Part shown: positions 7,246-14,899 of the stretch, piece by piece
Numbering within the stretch: the stretch's first letter is position 1
Layout: every line of letters begins with the position of its first letter
From: Pseudomonadota bacterium
GTDB taxonomy: Bacteria; Pseudomonadota; Alphaproteobacteria; Rhizobiales; Pleomorphomonadaceae
DNA: 36,334 nt
Direction of reading: 5' to 3'
Assembly (NCBI GenBank): GCA_018262575.1
Contig: JAGSYU010000016.1
Location: forward strand, 1-36,334
Program-made: the position numbers and the translations under genes
Notes under the pieces: generated by a model
What the model was told of the DNA's origin: nothing
Seen by the model: only the letters and a program-made list of their open reading frames with translations
Database searches by the model: none

Positions 7246-8190
7246 TCAGTCGATGTTGTCCTTGGTCAGCACTGCGATGCCGGTATCGATGGTCTTCGGC
7301 GTCTCGACACCGAGAGCCTTCTGCCACATGGTCATGACCGCCCAGTAGCCCTGCATCTGCGGCTTGGTCGACGATGAACTGTCGGCCACGCCATCGCGGA
7401 TGGCCTGCAGCATCTCCGGCAGGTTGTCGAGGCCGACCAGGGTAATCTTGCCGGCCTTGCCAGCTTCGGTGATGGCTTGGGCGACGCCGATCGGGCCGGC
7501 TGCGTCGCAGGCGACCCAACCCTTGAGGTTCGGGTTGGCCTGCATGATGGCCGCCGCCTGCTTCTGGGCCGTCTCAATGTCGTCGTTGTCGATGCCAGTG
7601 GCGACCAGTTTGATCTTCGGGTACTTCTCAAACACTTTCTTATGGCATTCAGCGCGGATCGCGTGGTTCGGCGCGCTCGGCACGCCCATCATGATGGCGA
7701 CTTCGCCTTCTTCGTTGAGCAATTTGACCAGACGTTCGGAGGCGATCTCCGCCTGCTCGCAGAAGTCGTTGCCGATTGCCGTCAGTGCCATGCCTTCGGG
7801 GGGGACGGAGTCGAACACGGACACCTGGATTCCCTGTTCCACGGCTTCTTCAAGCGGCGCGCGGTTGCCCGACGGGTCGAGTAAGTCGATGGCGATGCCA
7901 TCCGGACGGGTGGCGATCGTCGACTCGAGGATCTGGTTCTGCTGGACGACATCGGCCTGCTGCGGCGCGCTGTACTCAATGGTCACCTTGGCGCCGGTCT
8001 GGGCCTCGATCACTGCGGCGGCATGCTTGGCGCCGTCGTTCACCAGGTCGAACCAGGGATGGACAACTTTCGGAACGATGACGAAGCGGAAGCTGTCCTT
8101 CTTGATCAGGCCTGGCAGGTCGCCGGCGAAGGCGGCGCCGGTGAACAAAATGGCGGAAGCGGTCAGCAGAGCTACGGTAAGCTTTTTCAT
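7246..8190 (-). CDS. Periplasmic sugar-binding protein, RbsB/LacI-type fold (system 1)
   Basis: Exported protein of 314 residues. The N-terminus MKKLTVALLTASAILFTGAA FAG is a Sec signal peptide with probable cleavage after AFA. The mature part follows the Peripla_BP_4 pattern: FVIVPKVVHPWFDLVNDGA, RPDGIAIDLLDPSG, VSVFDS, WVACDAAGPIGVAQAI and TLVGLDNLPEMLQAI. It delivers a sugar to the permease and ATPase that follow. The start at 8190 has a very strong AAGGAGGAG ribosome site. The 379-bp upstream gap carries a large inverted repeat, so it probably has its own promoter besides readthrough from dhaL1. The ligand is not readable from sequence; the downstream enzymes suggest a short ketose. Confidence 0.92.
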   Translation of the reverse strand: MKKLTVALLTASAILFTGAAFAGDLPGLIKKDSFRFVIVPKVVHPWFDLVNDGAKHAAAVIEAQTGAKVTIEYSAPQQADVVQQNQILESTIATRPDGIAIDLLDPSGNRAPLEEAVEQGIQVSVFDSVPPEGMALTAIGNDFCEQAEIASERLVKLLNEEGEVAIMMGVPSAPNHAIRAECHKKVFEKYPKIKLVATGIDNDDIETAQKQAAAIMQANPNLKGWVACDAAGPIGVAQAITEAGKAGKITLVGLDNLPEMLQAIRDGVADSSSSTKPQMQGYWAVMTMWQKALGVETPKTIDTGIAVLTKDNID

Positions 8191-8328
8191 GGGGTACTCC
8201 TCCTTGGTTTTCACGCTTTCTTTATTCCCGGGCATTCCCGGCAGAGCCGGACGAAGAGGGGAAAAGAGTTTGTCGTGAAGTGTGGACCTTTCCTCCAGGT
8301 CTTGATCTCTTTTACCAACGACCGGATC

Positions 8329-8370
8329 GAAGTTTTCTGCACTTGTCAGAAAAATAAGTGCATAAACTTC
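8329..8370. promoter_or_regulatory. Large AT-rich inverted repeat upstream of the system 1 binding protein
   Basis: GAAGTTT and AAACTTC (8329-8335, 8364-8370) flank TGCACTT and AAGTGCA (8338-8344, 8356-8362), giving 14 paired positions with a small internal bulge and an 11-nt centre. It lies about 140 bp before the binding-protein start in an otherwise featureless AT-rich gap (8191-8569). A repressor operator or a leader hairpin is likely; I cannot tell which. Confidence 0.6.
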
Positions 8371-8569
8371 AATTTAAACCAAAAATCTCATGTAGGTGGA
8401 AGCGTAATACTTGGTTGTACGTCGGCCATTTCGGCAACAAAAATCCGTTTCGCACGGTTCTCCGGGCGATCATTCAAGCTCTGGTTTTGGTTCGACGGCA
8501 GGGCGGGGCTTGGGAGACCTCTGTCTCCGCGGTGGTCCGCTCAGGCGCTGATCGATAGTCTCCTGCCGA

Positions 8570-9193
8570 TCAGGCGGTAGTCGAGAGGCCTTCGAAGATC
8601 AGGGCGACCGAGATCGCTCCCGGATCGGGGAACCCGAGACTGCGTTCGCCAAGCGTCTTGGCCTTGCCCTTGGTGGCAATCATCTGGCGCGTGGCGTCGA
8701 CTCCGGCCTTAGCGGCGACCGCCGCCTGTTTCAGTGCGGCGTCGGCACCATTGCCAACCGCGGCCGTGAGGGCTTCGACGGCAGGGCTCAGCGCGTCGAA
8801 CATCGTCTTCTCCCCGAGAACCACCTTACCGCGCGCCTGCACATTCTGAGCGGCGGCGGTCATGCCGGCGGCAAGCGTTCCTGCATCGAGCGCTCGGTCG
8901 GCGACGGTGCGGCCGAGCGTGGAGAACCAGGTGCCGAAGACGATGCCGGCTGTACCACCGGCTCCCATCAGCTTGCTGCCGATCATGGAGAAGTCGGCGC
9001 CGGCCGAAACCGGGGCGGAGGCTTCGAGTCCTTCCTTGGCAGCGGTGAAAGCCCTCGCCATGGTCACGCCGTGGTCGCCATCACCGAGGTCGCGATCGGC
9101 CTGACAGAGTAGATCGCAACTGTCGATGATCGATTGGCAGGTCCGCAGCAGGCGGGCTCGCAATTCGGCGGCAGAAAGCACCTCGTTGGTCAT
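8570..9193 (-). CDS. DhaL-type ADP/ATP-binding kinase subunit (DhaL1)
   Basis: Nucleotide-binding subunit of a dihydroxyacetone-type kinase, 207 residues. The metal-binding acidic set of DhaL is present as Asp33, Asp38 and Asp40 in ADRDLGDGDHG. The nucleotide-contact turn is GGTAGIVFGTW, unlike the usual GGASGPLYG, and GERSLGFPDPGAISV is the conserved C-terminal motif. E. coli DhaL holds ADP that is rephosphorylated by DhaM; no DhaM gene occurs in the window, so use of free ATP is inferred. It starts immediately after the DhaK1 stop (TAA then ATG), showing strict coupling. The altered GGASGP turn marks this as the most divergent of the three DhaL copies here. Confidence 0.88.
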   Translation of the reverse strand: MTNEVLSAAELRARLLRTCQSIIDSCDLLCQADRDLGDGDHGVTMARAFTAAKEGLEASAPVSAGADFSMIGSKLMGAGGTAGIVFGTWFSTLGRTVADRALDAGTLAAGMTAAAQNVQARGKVVLGEKTMFDALSPAVEALTAAVGNGADAALKQAAVAAKAGVDATRQMIATKGKAKTLGERSLGFPDPGAISVALIFEGLSTTA

Positions 9194-10198
9194 TTAAACT
9201 CCTCCGAACTGACCGACGCCCGGCACATAGGCAGGCGCGTTCAGTGCGACTTTCAGGTCCGGATTGAGACGCAGGAAGCTCAGCGAGAAGCCGGACATTT
9301 CCTGGCAGGTGAAGTAGGCGCCGATGTCGAAGCGCGACACGACAATTCCTCGCTCGTTGAGGATCATGCGCATCTTGCGGTTGACGATCATCAGTTCCGC
9401 GTAGGTTGCGCTGCCAAAGTTGTCGAGCAGAACGGCGATCTCGTCGCCTGCCTTGAGATTCAGATCGGCGACCAGGTGGTCGGTGATCTCAGCGGTCAAG
9501 TCATCGGCCAGCGGCAACTTCTGGCGCTTGACACCGCGCTCGCCATGCATGCCCATCCCGATCTCGATCTCGTCATCGCCGATCTCGAAGGTCGGCGTTC
9601 CGGTGTGCGGCAACGAACCGGCGCGAACAGCGACGCCAAAGGTCGAGAGGTTTTTCTTGGCCGTTTCGACGAAGGCGAGAACCTCATCGAGCGTATCGAG
9701 ATGCTCGCAGGCCCAGGCTGCCAGCTTGACCTGATAGACGGCGCCGGCAATGCCTCGCTTGAGGTCCGGATCGGCGATGGCGGCATCGTCGGCGACCAGC
9801 GACGTGGCGCAGCGAATGCCTTCCTCGGCCAGAATCTCGGACGCTACCTCGAAGTTCATTACGTCACCGGCGTAGTTACCGAAGACGAACAGCACGCCCT
9901 TGCCGGTGTCGACCGCGCGGGCCGCCACGGCGATCTGATCAGGAGAGGGGGCGGCGAAGATCTCACCGGCCACCGAGGCATCGGCGAAACCTTCGCCGAC
10001 GAACGCCGTATACATCGGCTCGTGACCCGAGCCGCCGCCAATCACCAGAGCGACCTTGCCTGTACGCTTGACGGACCGGCGCAACACCGGCCACATCCCT
10101 TCGCGAACCACCGCGCCGTTGGACAACGCGACAAGCCCGTCGAGCGTCTCGTCGACGATTCTGGCTGGCGCGTTGAAGATCTTCTTGACCTTACTCAT
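9194..10198 (-). CDS. DhaK-type ketose-binding kinase subunit (DhaK1)
   Basis: Substrate subunit of a DhaKL kinase, 334 residues. GGGSGHEP occupies 54-61 and FGNYAGDVMNFE follows. His218 in GMGMHGERG corresponds to the E. coli DhaK histidine that binds dihydroxyacetone covalently as a hemiaminal, so carbonyl substrates fit. The usual GEPG is GERG, and the C-terminal segment (AYFTCQEMSGFSLSFLRLNP) diverges from classical DhaK. Members of this family also phosphorylate erythrulose. The start at 10198 overlaps the DeoR1 stop by 8 nt (ATGAGTAA), so kinase and regulator are translationally coupled. Context favours a tetrulose or dihydroxyacetone as substrate. Confidence 0.9.
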   Translation of the reverse strand: MSKVKKIFNAPARIVDETLDGLVALSNGAVVREGMWPVLRRSVKRTGKVALVIGGGSGHEPMYTAFVGEGFADASVAGEIFAAPSPDQIAVAARAVDTGKGVLFVFGNYAGDVMNFEVASEILAEEGIRCATSLVADDAAIADPDLKRGIAGAVYQVKLAAWACEHLDTLDEVLAFVETAKKNLSTFGVAVRAGSLPHTGTPTFEIGDDEIEIGMGMHGERGVKRQKLPLADDLTAEITDHLVADLNLKAGDEIAVLLDNFGSATYAELMIVNRKMRMILNERGIVVSRFDIGAYFTCQEMSGFSLSFLRLNPDLKVALNAPAYVPGVGQFGGV

Positions 10199-11012
10199 CT
10201 CGGATCTCTTCCCCTTTTGACGGAGTATCGGCCTGCATCGGCACGACCTCGATCGGAACACCGTCGTTGCGCAAACGGTTGATCTCGTTGGCATCGGCAC
10301 CCTCGGTGGTGAAGACGCGGTCGAACTCCTTGAGCTGACCAAACAGGTGCAGCGCCGACTTGCCGAACTTCGAATGGTCGAACAGCAGGAACGACCGCTC
10401 GACGGCCGCCTTCATGGCAATCTTGGTGCGCGTCAAATCGCCCTGGTGCAGGTAGGCCGATCCGTTCCGTACACCGGCCGTGGAAAAGATGCCGAGGTCG
10501 GCCCTGAGGCGAGCCAGGGCAAGTTCACAGTCAATGCCAAGGAAGGCATCCATCACGACATCGTATTGGCCTCCCAAGCAGATGACGGTGAGCTCCTCGC
10601 GGCGGATCATGCTGGTGACCACGCGCGCGGCATTGGTGATCACCGTAAGTGGCTTGCGTAGCGGCAGGAACTCGATCAGAGCGCCGGTGGTCGAACTATC
10701 GTCGATGATCAGTGTCATTCCCGGCTCGATCAACTCGGAAACGTGTCGAGCCAGTGCGCGTTTCTCTTCCTGATGACGGCGGCCGCGATAGTTGAAGTTG
10801 CTGTCGAACACCACGCTCGGCAGGATCGTCACGCCGCCGTGCGTCTTTCGAACGCACTGCATCGCCACCAGTTGCTCAAGGTCGCGATGAATGGTCATGC
10901 GGCTCACAGCGAACTGACTGGCTAACTCATCGACCGAAGAGGACTCGCGCTCGCACAGGTAGTCGAGAATCTGGAGTCGTCTCTGTTCGCCGCTGATCGG
11001 TGTAGATGTCAT
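10191..11012 (-). CDS. DeoR/GlpR-family transcriptional regulator (DeoR1)
   Basis: Protein of 273 residues. The N-terminal winged HTH reads RRLQILDYLCERESSSVDEL and then FAVSRMTIHRDLEQL, the DeoR signature. The C-terminal phosphosugar-sensing domain includes LIIDDSSTTGALIEFL, LTVITNAARVV and LLFDHSKFGKSAL. Such repressors are usually released by a sugar phosphate made by the operon they control. The start at 11012 has GGGAG upstream; a further ATG at 11051 would cross an inverted repeat. It is the first gene of the DhaK1-DhaL1 operon and diverges from the aldolase gene, so it probably controls both. Confidence 0.9.
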   Translation of the reverse strand: MTSTPISGEQRRLQILDYLCERESSSVDELASQFAVSRMTIHRDLEQLVAMQCVRKTHGGVTILPSVVFDSNFNYRGRRHQEEKRALARHVSELIEPGMTLIIDDSSTTGALIEFLPLRKPLTVITNAARVVTSMIRREELTVICLGGQYDVVMDAFLGIDCELALARLRADLGIFSTAGVRNGSAYLHQGDLTRTKIAMKAAVERSFLLFDHSKFGKSALHLFGQLKEFDRVFTTEGADANEINRLRNDGVPIEVVPMQADTPSKGEEIRDE

Positions 11013-11033
11013 CAACTCCCACTCCGAAAACTT

Positions 11034-11052
11034 GGTGGTCGATGTGACCACC
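11034..11052. promoter_or_regulatory. Inverted repeat before DeoR1, possible autoregulatory operator
   Basis: GGTGGTC-GATGT-GACCACC, perfect 7-bp arms with a 5-bp spacer, 22 bp upstream of the DeoR1 start. Position fits autoregulation or a leader hairpin. Confidence 0.5.
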
Positions 11053-11284
11053 TCAGATTTACGGAATCACACTAGCACCAAACGACGGCTTTCTCCGTCG
11101 CCCGCATCGCCTTCTGCCGTCTGGGAAATTCTGCCTTATGCCGTTATCCGGGCTGCCAGCGGTCTCGCGGTATCAAGAGCTGAACAGGTTCGTTACGTCG
11201 GAAACGTGGCGGCCAAGCGCATCCTTCTCCCACTAGAACCACAACTGGGCTTCTCCTCCCCGGCGGCAGTTCGTATCACGTTTT

Positions 11285-11315
11285 ATGTTATTATTACCGT
11301 ATTTATTGGTAACAT
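11285..11315. promoter_or_regulatory. AT-rich ATGTTA...TAACAT inverted repeat in the DeoR1/aldolase intergenic region
   Basis: ATGTTATT (11285-11292) and GGTAACAT (11308-11315) form an inverted pair, with a nested TTACC...GGTAA. ATGTT...AACAT half-sites resemble GlpR-type operators (family knowledge). The 11-mer ATGTTATTATT recurs, on the other strand, in the DeoR2/transaldolase intergenic region. Confidence 0.5.
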
Positions 11316-11483
11316 GTATCGCGCCAATGTCAAGGGTGGGCCTGCGGTAACCGGCGTGGGCCAGGAACGGAATTCGTTGAGGGCGTGTCTTTTAAAAAGC
11401 TGCTTTGAAACAGTCACTTATAAGAAAGGTGAGGTCGGCGCATTATGTCTGGTGTCCGTGAATCTCATCTCAGATGTAGTTTT

Positions 11484-11502
11484 ATCACATATTTTTTGTG
11501 AT
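11484..11502. promoter_or_regulatory. ATCACA-N7-TGTGAT inverted repeat upstream of the aldolase gene
   Basis: Perfect 6-bp arms with an AT-only 7-bp centre, about 95 bp before the aldolase start. The arm order is opposite to that of CRP sites. A second inverted pair, TATTTCA (11544-11550) and TGAAATA (11568-11574), ends 22 bp before the start codon. The rest of the 11013-11596 gap shows no gene. Confidence 0.45.
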
Positions 11503-11596
11503 TTGTAGCAGGCGTTCTTGCGCAAAACGCCGCGTGTCGATTATATTTCACATCATGGTAGGCGTTATGAAATAACAACCAGCGAGGCCCACGGCG

Positions 11597-12586
11597 ATGT
11601 CCGAAACGAGATTTGATGACAAGTTGGCTCGCATTCGCGCCGGGGGATATCGGCGCGGCGACTTCATTATCGCCGATGCCAAAGATGCCGACATGAGCAG
11701 CGGCATCCCGTCCGTCGGCTTGTTGCGGTTGCCCGACGGCGGTACACCGCGTTACCGCACGCGTCCGGAGTATCTCGCCAGCATCGAGGAACTCGTGCGT
11801 CATGACGCCGTCGACATCATGTTGCTGTCGGTCTCGAACCTCGAAGCCATCACCAGACGTGGTGCGCTCGAAGGTTCGAAGGTCAAATTCGCGATCCGCG
11901 CCAACGACGCTACCGATATCTGGCGCCTGCGTGGGGCGGTCTACAAGGATTTGCCTTCGCAAGCCTTCCGGACGTCATCGATCAGGCGGGCTCTTCGCTA
12001 CACCGATCTCGGCCTCTATTCGATCACCTTCAACAACAATCTCGATGCCGATTACGCATCCCTGCAAGCCTTTGCGGCTTTTCGGGAACAAGCATTGGAG
12101 CTGGGCTTCACCTATTTTCTCGAGGTGTTCAATCCCAATGCTTCCACTCTGTCGCCAGAGGACTTGCCGTCCTTTGTCAACGACGCCATCGTTCGCTGCC
12201 TTGCCGGCTTGACGGACGAGGAGAAGCCGCGCTTCCTCAAGATCGCCTACAATGGGCCGAAGGCGCTTGAGGAACTGGCAAGCTTCGATCCCGAAATGGT
12301 GGTCGGTGTGCTCGGCGGTGGCGCCGGCACAACGCGCGATTGTTTTGAACTGGTCTATCAAGCCGAGAAATACGGCGCGCGGGTTGCTCTATTCGGGCGC
12401 AAAATCAATTTGGCCGAATGGCCACTGGAGATGGTGCGCCACATGCGCGCCGTCGCCGACGGCGATCTGACGCCAGCCGACGCCGTTGCTTCCTATCACG
12501 ATATGCTGCGGAAGGCAGGGATCGTGCCCCTCCGCCCCCTGGTGGAGGACTGCAGGGTCACCGAGCCGGTGCTGGAACGCGGCTGA
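11597..12586 (+). CDS. Uncharacterised class I aldolase-like (beta/alpha)8 protein
   Basis: Protein of 329 residues that I cannot assign to a named enzyme. Successive strand-like segments (DIMLLS, VKFAIRAND, LYSITFNNN, FTYFLEVFNP, RFLKIAYNG, VVGVLGGGAGT, VALFGRKI) follow a beta/alpha barrel. The Lys in RFLKIAYNG is placed like the Schiff-base lysine of DeoC/LacD/DhnA-type class I aldolases. GGGAGT and FGRKI at the C-terminal side resemble a phosphate-binding site. It diverges from DeoR1-DhaK1-DhaL1 and is convergent with PfkB. An aldolase that makes or uses dihydroxyacetone (phosphate) or a tetrose phosphate would fit, but this is inference. The ATG start has a weak GCGAGG site. Confidence 0.6.
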   Translation: MSETRFDDKLARIRAGGYRRGDFIIADAKDADMSSGIPSVGLLRLPDGGTPRYRTRPEYLASIEELVRHDAVDIMLLSVSNLEAITRRGALEGSKVKFAIRANDATDIWRLRGAVYKDLPSQAFRTSSIRRALRYTDLGLYSITFNNNLDADYASLQAFAAFREQALELGFTYFLEVFNPNASTLSPEDLPSFVNDAIVRCLAGLTDEEKPRFLKIAYNGPKALEELASFDPEMVVGVLGGGAGTTRDCFELVYQAEKYGARVALFGRKINLAEWPLEMVRHMRAVADGDLTPADAVASYHDMLRKAGIVPLRPLVEDCRVTEPVLERG

Positions 12587-12671
12587 TATCCGGCGGCTTC
12601 GCCAGGCCGAGCATAACGAACTCGATAGCCTGCGCAGCGTCGCCGTTATCAATCGGACACACATGTCGGTG

Positions 12672-12737
12672 TTCATCCGATCCTCCCGGTAGGCTGAAGC
12701 GTCACAACGTCAGCATACGAGGTTCGGATCGGATGAA
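12672..12737. repeat. Spaced 12-bp inverted repeat between convergent genes
   Basis: TTCATCCGATCC (12672-12683) and GGATCGGATGAA (12726-12737) are perfect inverted copies 42 bp apart, between the aldolase and PfkB stops. They could form a bidirectional terminator-like structure or be the ends of a small mobile remnant. No T-run is present. Confidence 0.55.
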
Positions 12738-12756
12738 ACTCTGGCGAAAGGCATGC

Positions 12757-13707
12757 CTAGAGCGAAATCGGCCGCGTGCGGCCGGTGTTCATCAGCTTTT
12801 CGGTTCCGGCGAAGTCGATGATACCGGCGTCGGAGCCGAGACCGGTGGCCACCAGGCCGCCGCAGGCCGAAGCGAAGCGGGCGGATTTCTCAATATCCCA
12901 ACCATGATTGAGGCCGGCAATCAGCCCGGCGGTAAAGGCATCGCCACAGCCGGTCGTGTCCTTCACGTCGATATCAAAGGCCGGCAGCCGGAAGACATTG
13001 TCTGGCGTTACCACCATGCAGCCGTCGCCGCCACGGGTCAGCAGACAGTTGCGAGCCCCTAGATCGCGGAAGAAACGGGCGGCATCCTCGGGATTGGAGT
13101 AGCCGCTCATGGCCGTGGCATCCTCAATGCTCGGCACGAAATAATCGACGTGGGGTAGCGACGGCTTCAACATCTGGGTTGTCGCGGAGGTGGCCGACAG
13201 CAGGTCAAAGGTCGTAATGCAGCCGGCCGCCTTGGCCGCCTTGAGGAAGGCCGTCGTGGGCGCTCCGTCGAACTTGGCGAGCAGCGGCATGCCACCGACA
13301 TGGACGAACTTGGCATCGAGCACACCGGCATATTCTGCAGGCGTGAGTGTGAACTCGTCCGATGCGCCGCGACGATGAAGCGCCGGCCGGTCGCCGTTCG
13401 GGCGGACGTTGAGAATGGTGGCCGATGTCGGGACACCGGTTATCCGCCGCATCGATGCGACATCGACGCCGAAACCCTTCAAGGTCATCAGGATGAAGTC
13501 GGCCTTTTCGTCCTCACCCACCGCCCCGACGGCCTTGGTCCTGAGACCGAGCTTGGCGCAGTCCACTGCCGTGCCGCCGGCAGTGCCGGCGACCGTGAGG
13601 CGGATTTCGTCGATGAACCGCAATTCCCCACCGGGCGGAATGCCATCGACCGGGCGTCCCAGAACATCGAGAATGTACAGCCCGACGACGCTGACATCAA
13701 AAGCCAT
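12757..13707 (-). CDS. PfkB/ribokinase-family carbohydrate kinase
   Basis: Cytoplasmic ATP-dependent sugar kinase of 316 residues. PfkB signature 1 is near TAGGTAVDCAKLGLRTKAVG, and signature 2 is DTTGCGDAFTAGL with catalytic base Asp256; the glycine-rich anion hole is GCGD rather than GAGD. The start at 13707 has GGAGG upstream (TGGAGGTTTCGTC). It is the last gene of the operon with importer 2 and DhaK2-DhaL2, 163 bp after the permease. The operon therefore encodes two unrelated kinases, suggesting sequential phosphorylations or two substrates. Substrate unknown. Confidence 0.88.
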   Translation of the reverse strand: MAFDVSVVGLYILDVLGRPVDGIPPGGELRFIDEIRLTVAGTAGGTAVDCAKLGLRTKAVGAVGEDEKADFILMTLKGFGVDVASMRRITGVPTSATILNVRPNGDRPALHRRGASDEFTLTPAEYAGVLDAKFVHVGGMPLLAKFDGAPTTAFLKAAKAAGCITTFDLLSATSATTQMLKPSLPHVDYFVPSIEDATAMSGYSNPEDAARFFRDLGARNCLLTRGGDGCMVVTPDNVFRLPAFDIDVKDTTGCGDAFTAGLIAGLNHGWDIEKSARFASACGGLVATGLGSDAGIIDFAGTEKLMNTGRTRPISL

Positions 13708-13823
13708 GACGAAACCTCCATGCCAAACCAAGGGACGGCCGGAATCCGCTTGTCGATCCGTTGTGCCGTCGGCCTCGGTCGTGTTTCACCGACCCGGCGC
13801 GATATCTCGCTGCCGGGACACTG

Positions 13824-13850
13824 ATCCGGCCCATGTGTAACGGGCCGGAT
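13824..13850. terminator. Stem-loop between permease and PfkB genes
   Basis: ATCCGGCCC-N9-GGGCCGGAT, a perfect 9-bp stem just downstream of the permease stop (minus-strand direction). A partial terminator or processing site within the operon is possible. Confidence 0.5.
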
Positions 13851-13870
13851 GCGTTTAGTTTGAGCGACCC

Positions 13871-14899
13871 TCAGGTGCGTTCGCGTGAGGCGAACACCGT
13901 ACCGGCGAGGATGATGAAGCACCCGACGACGAAGGTTTGCCAGGAGCTCGGAATGCCGGCGAGGATCAGGACGTTGTTGACCAGCGTCACCAGGATCACG
14001 CCGAGGATCGTGCCGATCACAGTGCCCGAGCCACCGGTGATCCGCGCACCGCCAAGCACCACGGCTGCGATGACGCCGAGTTCGGACCCGGAAAGGTCGA
14101 ACGGGTTGGCGAGGCGATTGCTCGACACATGCAGCATGCCAGCGACGCCCGCCAGAAGGCCAGCATAGGCGAAGATGAAGACATGAACCTTGCGGAGATC
14201 GTAGCCGAGCCGCTCGGCGATGGACGAATTGCCTCCGATGGCGAAGATGGCACGGCCCATCAGGGTACGGTTGAGAATCCACCAGGTAACAATAGCGGCG
14301 ACGACCAGCACCAGCACATAGGCCGGCAGTACGGCGATCGATCCGCTGTCGGTTTCAACCTGCCAGAGTTCGTATTTGCCGAAGCTTTCGATCGATGTCG
14401 GCACATTGACGAAAAGCTCGGTACCAATGAATGTCAGCAGGAAGCCGCGGATGACATATTGCGTGCCGATCGTCACGATCAGTGCAGGGGCGCGGAGATA
14501 GTGCACCAGCAGGCCGTTGCAGACGCCGAGCAGTGTGCCGCCGGCCGCGGCCATCAGCAGGATCAGCGGCATGGGCATTGATGGCATGTAGGCCGCCACC
14601 GCCGTGGTGATCCAATACATCACCAGCGCTGCGATGGCGGTGAATGACATGTCGATGCCGCCAGCCGCCAGAATCATGAGAAAGCCGAGCCCGAACATTC
14701 CCGTGACCACCGAGGCGCGGGCCATGTCGAATATGTTGGAGATCTGCCAGAATTCCGGTGAAATGGCGCCGACGATCACGCTCACCAGTACGATCAGTAT
14801 CAGCGTGAATGCCGGAGGATGGCGGACGAGCCATGCGACGATGCGCTTTGGCCATGCCGCCCCCTCGGAGGTAGAGTTACCCCAGGTAAAATCACTCAT
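13871..14899 (-). CDS. Sugar ABC transporter permease, RbsC-like (system 2, permease A)
   Basis: Inner-membrane protein of 342 residues with the family pattern AAGGIDMSFTAIAALVMY, VTIGTQYVIRGFLL, FAIGGNSSIAERLGYDLR and VVLGGARITGGSGTVIGTIL. It overlaps the ATPase stop by 4 nt (ATGA), so translation is coupled. A second, different permease (17839-18822) belongs to the same operon, so the channel is probably a heterodimer, as in LsrCD-type or RhaPQ-type importers. Confidence 0.9.
   Translation of the reverse strand: MSDFTWGNSTSEGAAWPKRIVAWLVRHPPAFTLILIVLVSVIVGAISPEFWQISNIFDMARASVVTGMFGLGFLMILAAGGIDMSFTAIAALVMYWITTAVAAYMPSMPMPLILLMAAAGGTLLGVCNGLLVHYLRAPALIVTIGTQYVIRGFLLTFIGTELFVNVPTSIESFGKYELWQVETDSGSIAVLPAYVLVLVVAAIVTWWILNRTLMGRAIFAIGGNSSIAERLGYDLRKVHVFIFAYAGLLAGVAGMLHVSSNRLANPFDLSGSELGVIAAVVLGGARITGGSGTVIGTILGVILVTLVNNVLILAGIPSSWQTFVVGCFIILAGTVFASRERT

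Noticed and set aside
9134-10282. 382-residue plus-strand frame over DhaK1
   Set aside because: Antisense of a conserved kinase subunit; composition and absence of motifs indicate a shadow.
3736-11012. A classical erythritol (eryABCD) operon
   Set aside because: No FGGY erythritol kinase and no phosphate dehydrogenase are present; phosphorylation would be by DhaKL, so only partial similarity to the Ery route is claimed.
11484-11502. CRP-type site at ATCACA-N7-TGTGAT
   Set aside because: CRP sites read TGTGA-N6-TCACA; here the half-sites are in the reverse order, so only a generic inverted repeat is claimed.
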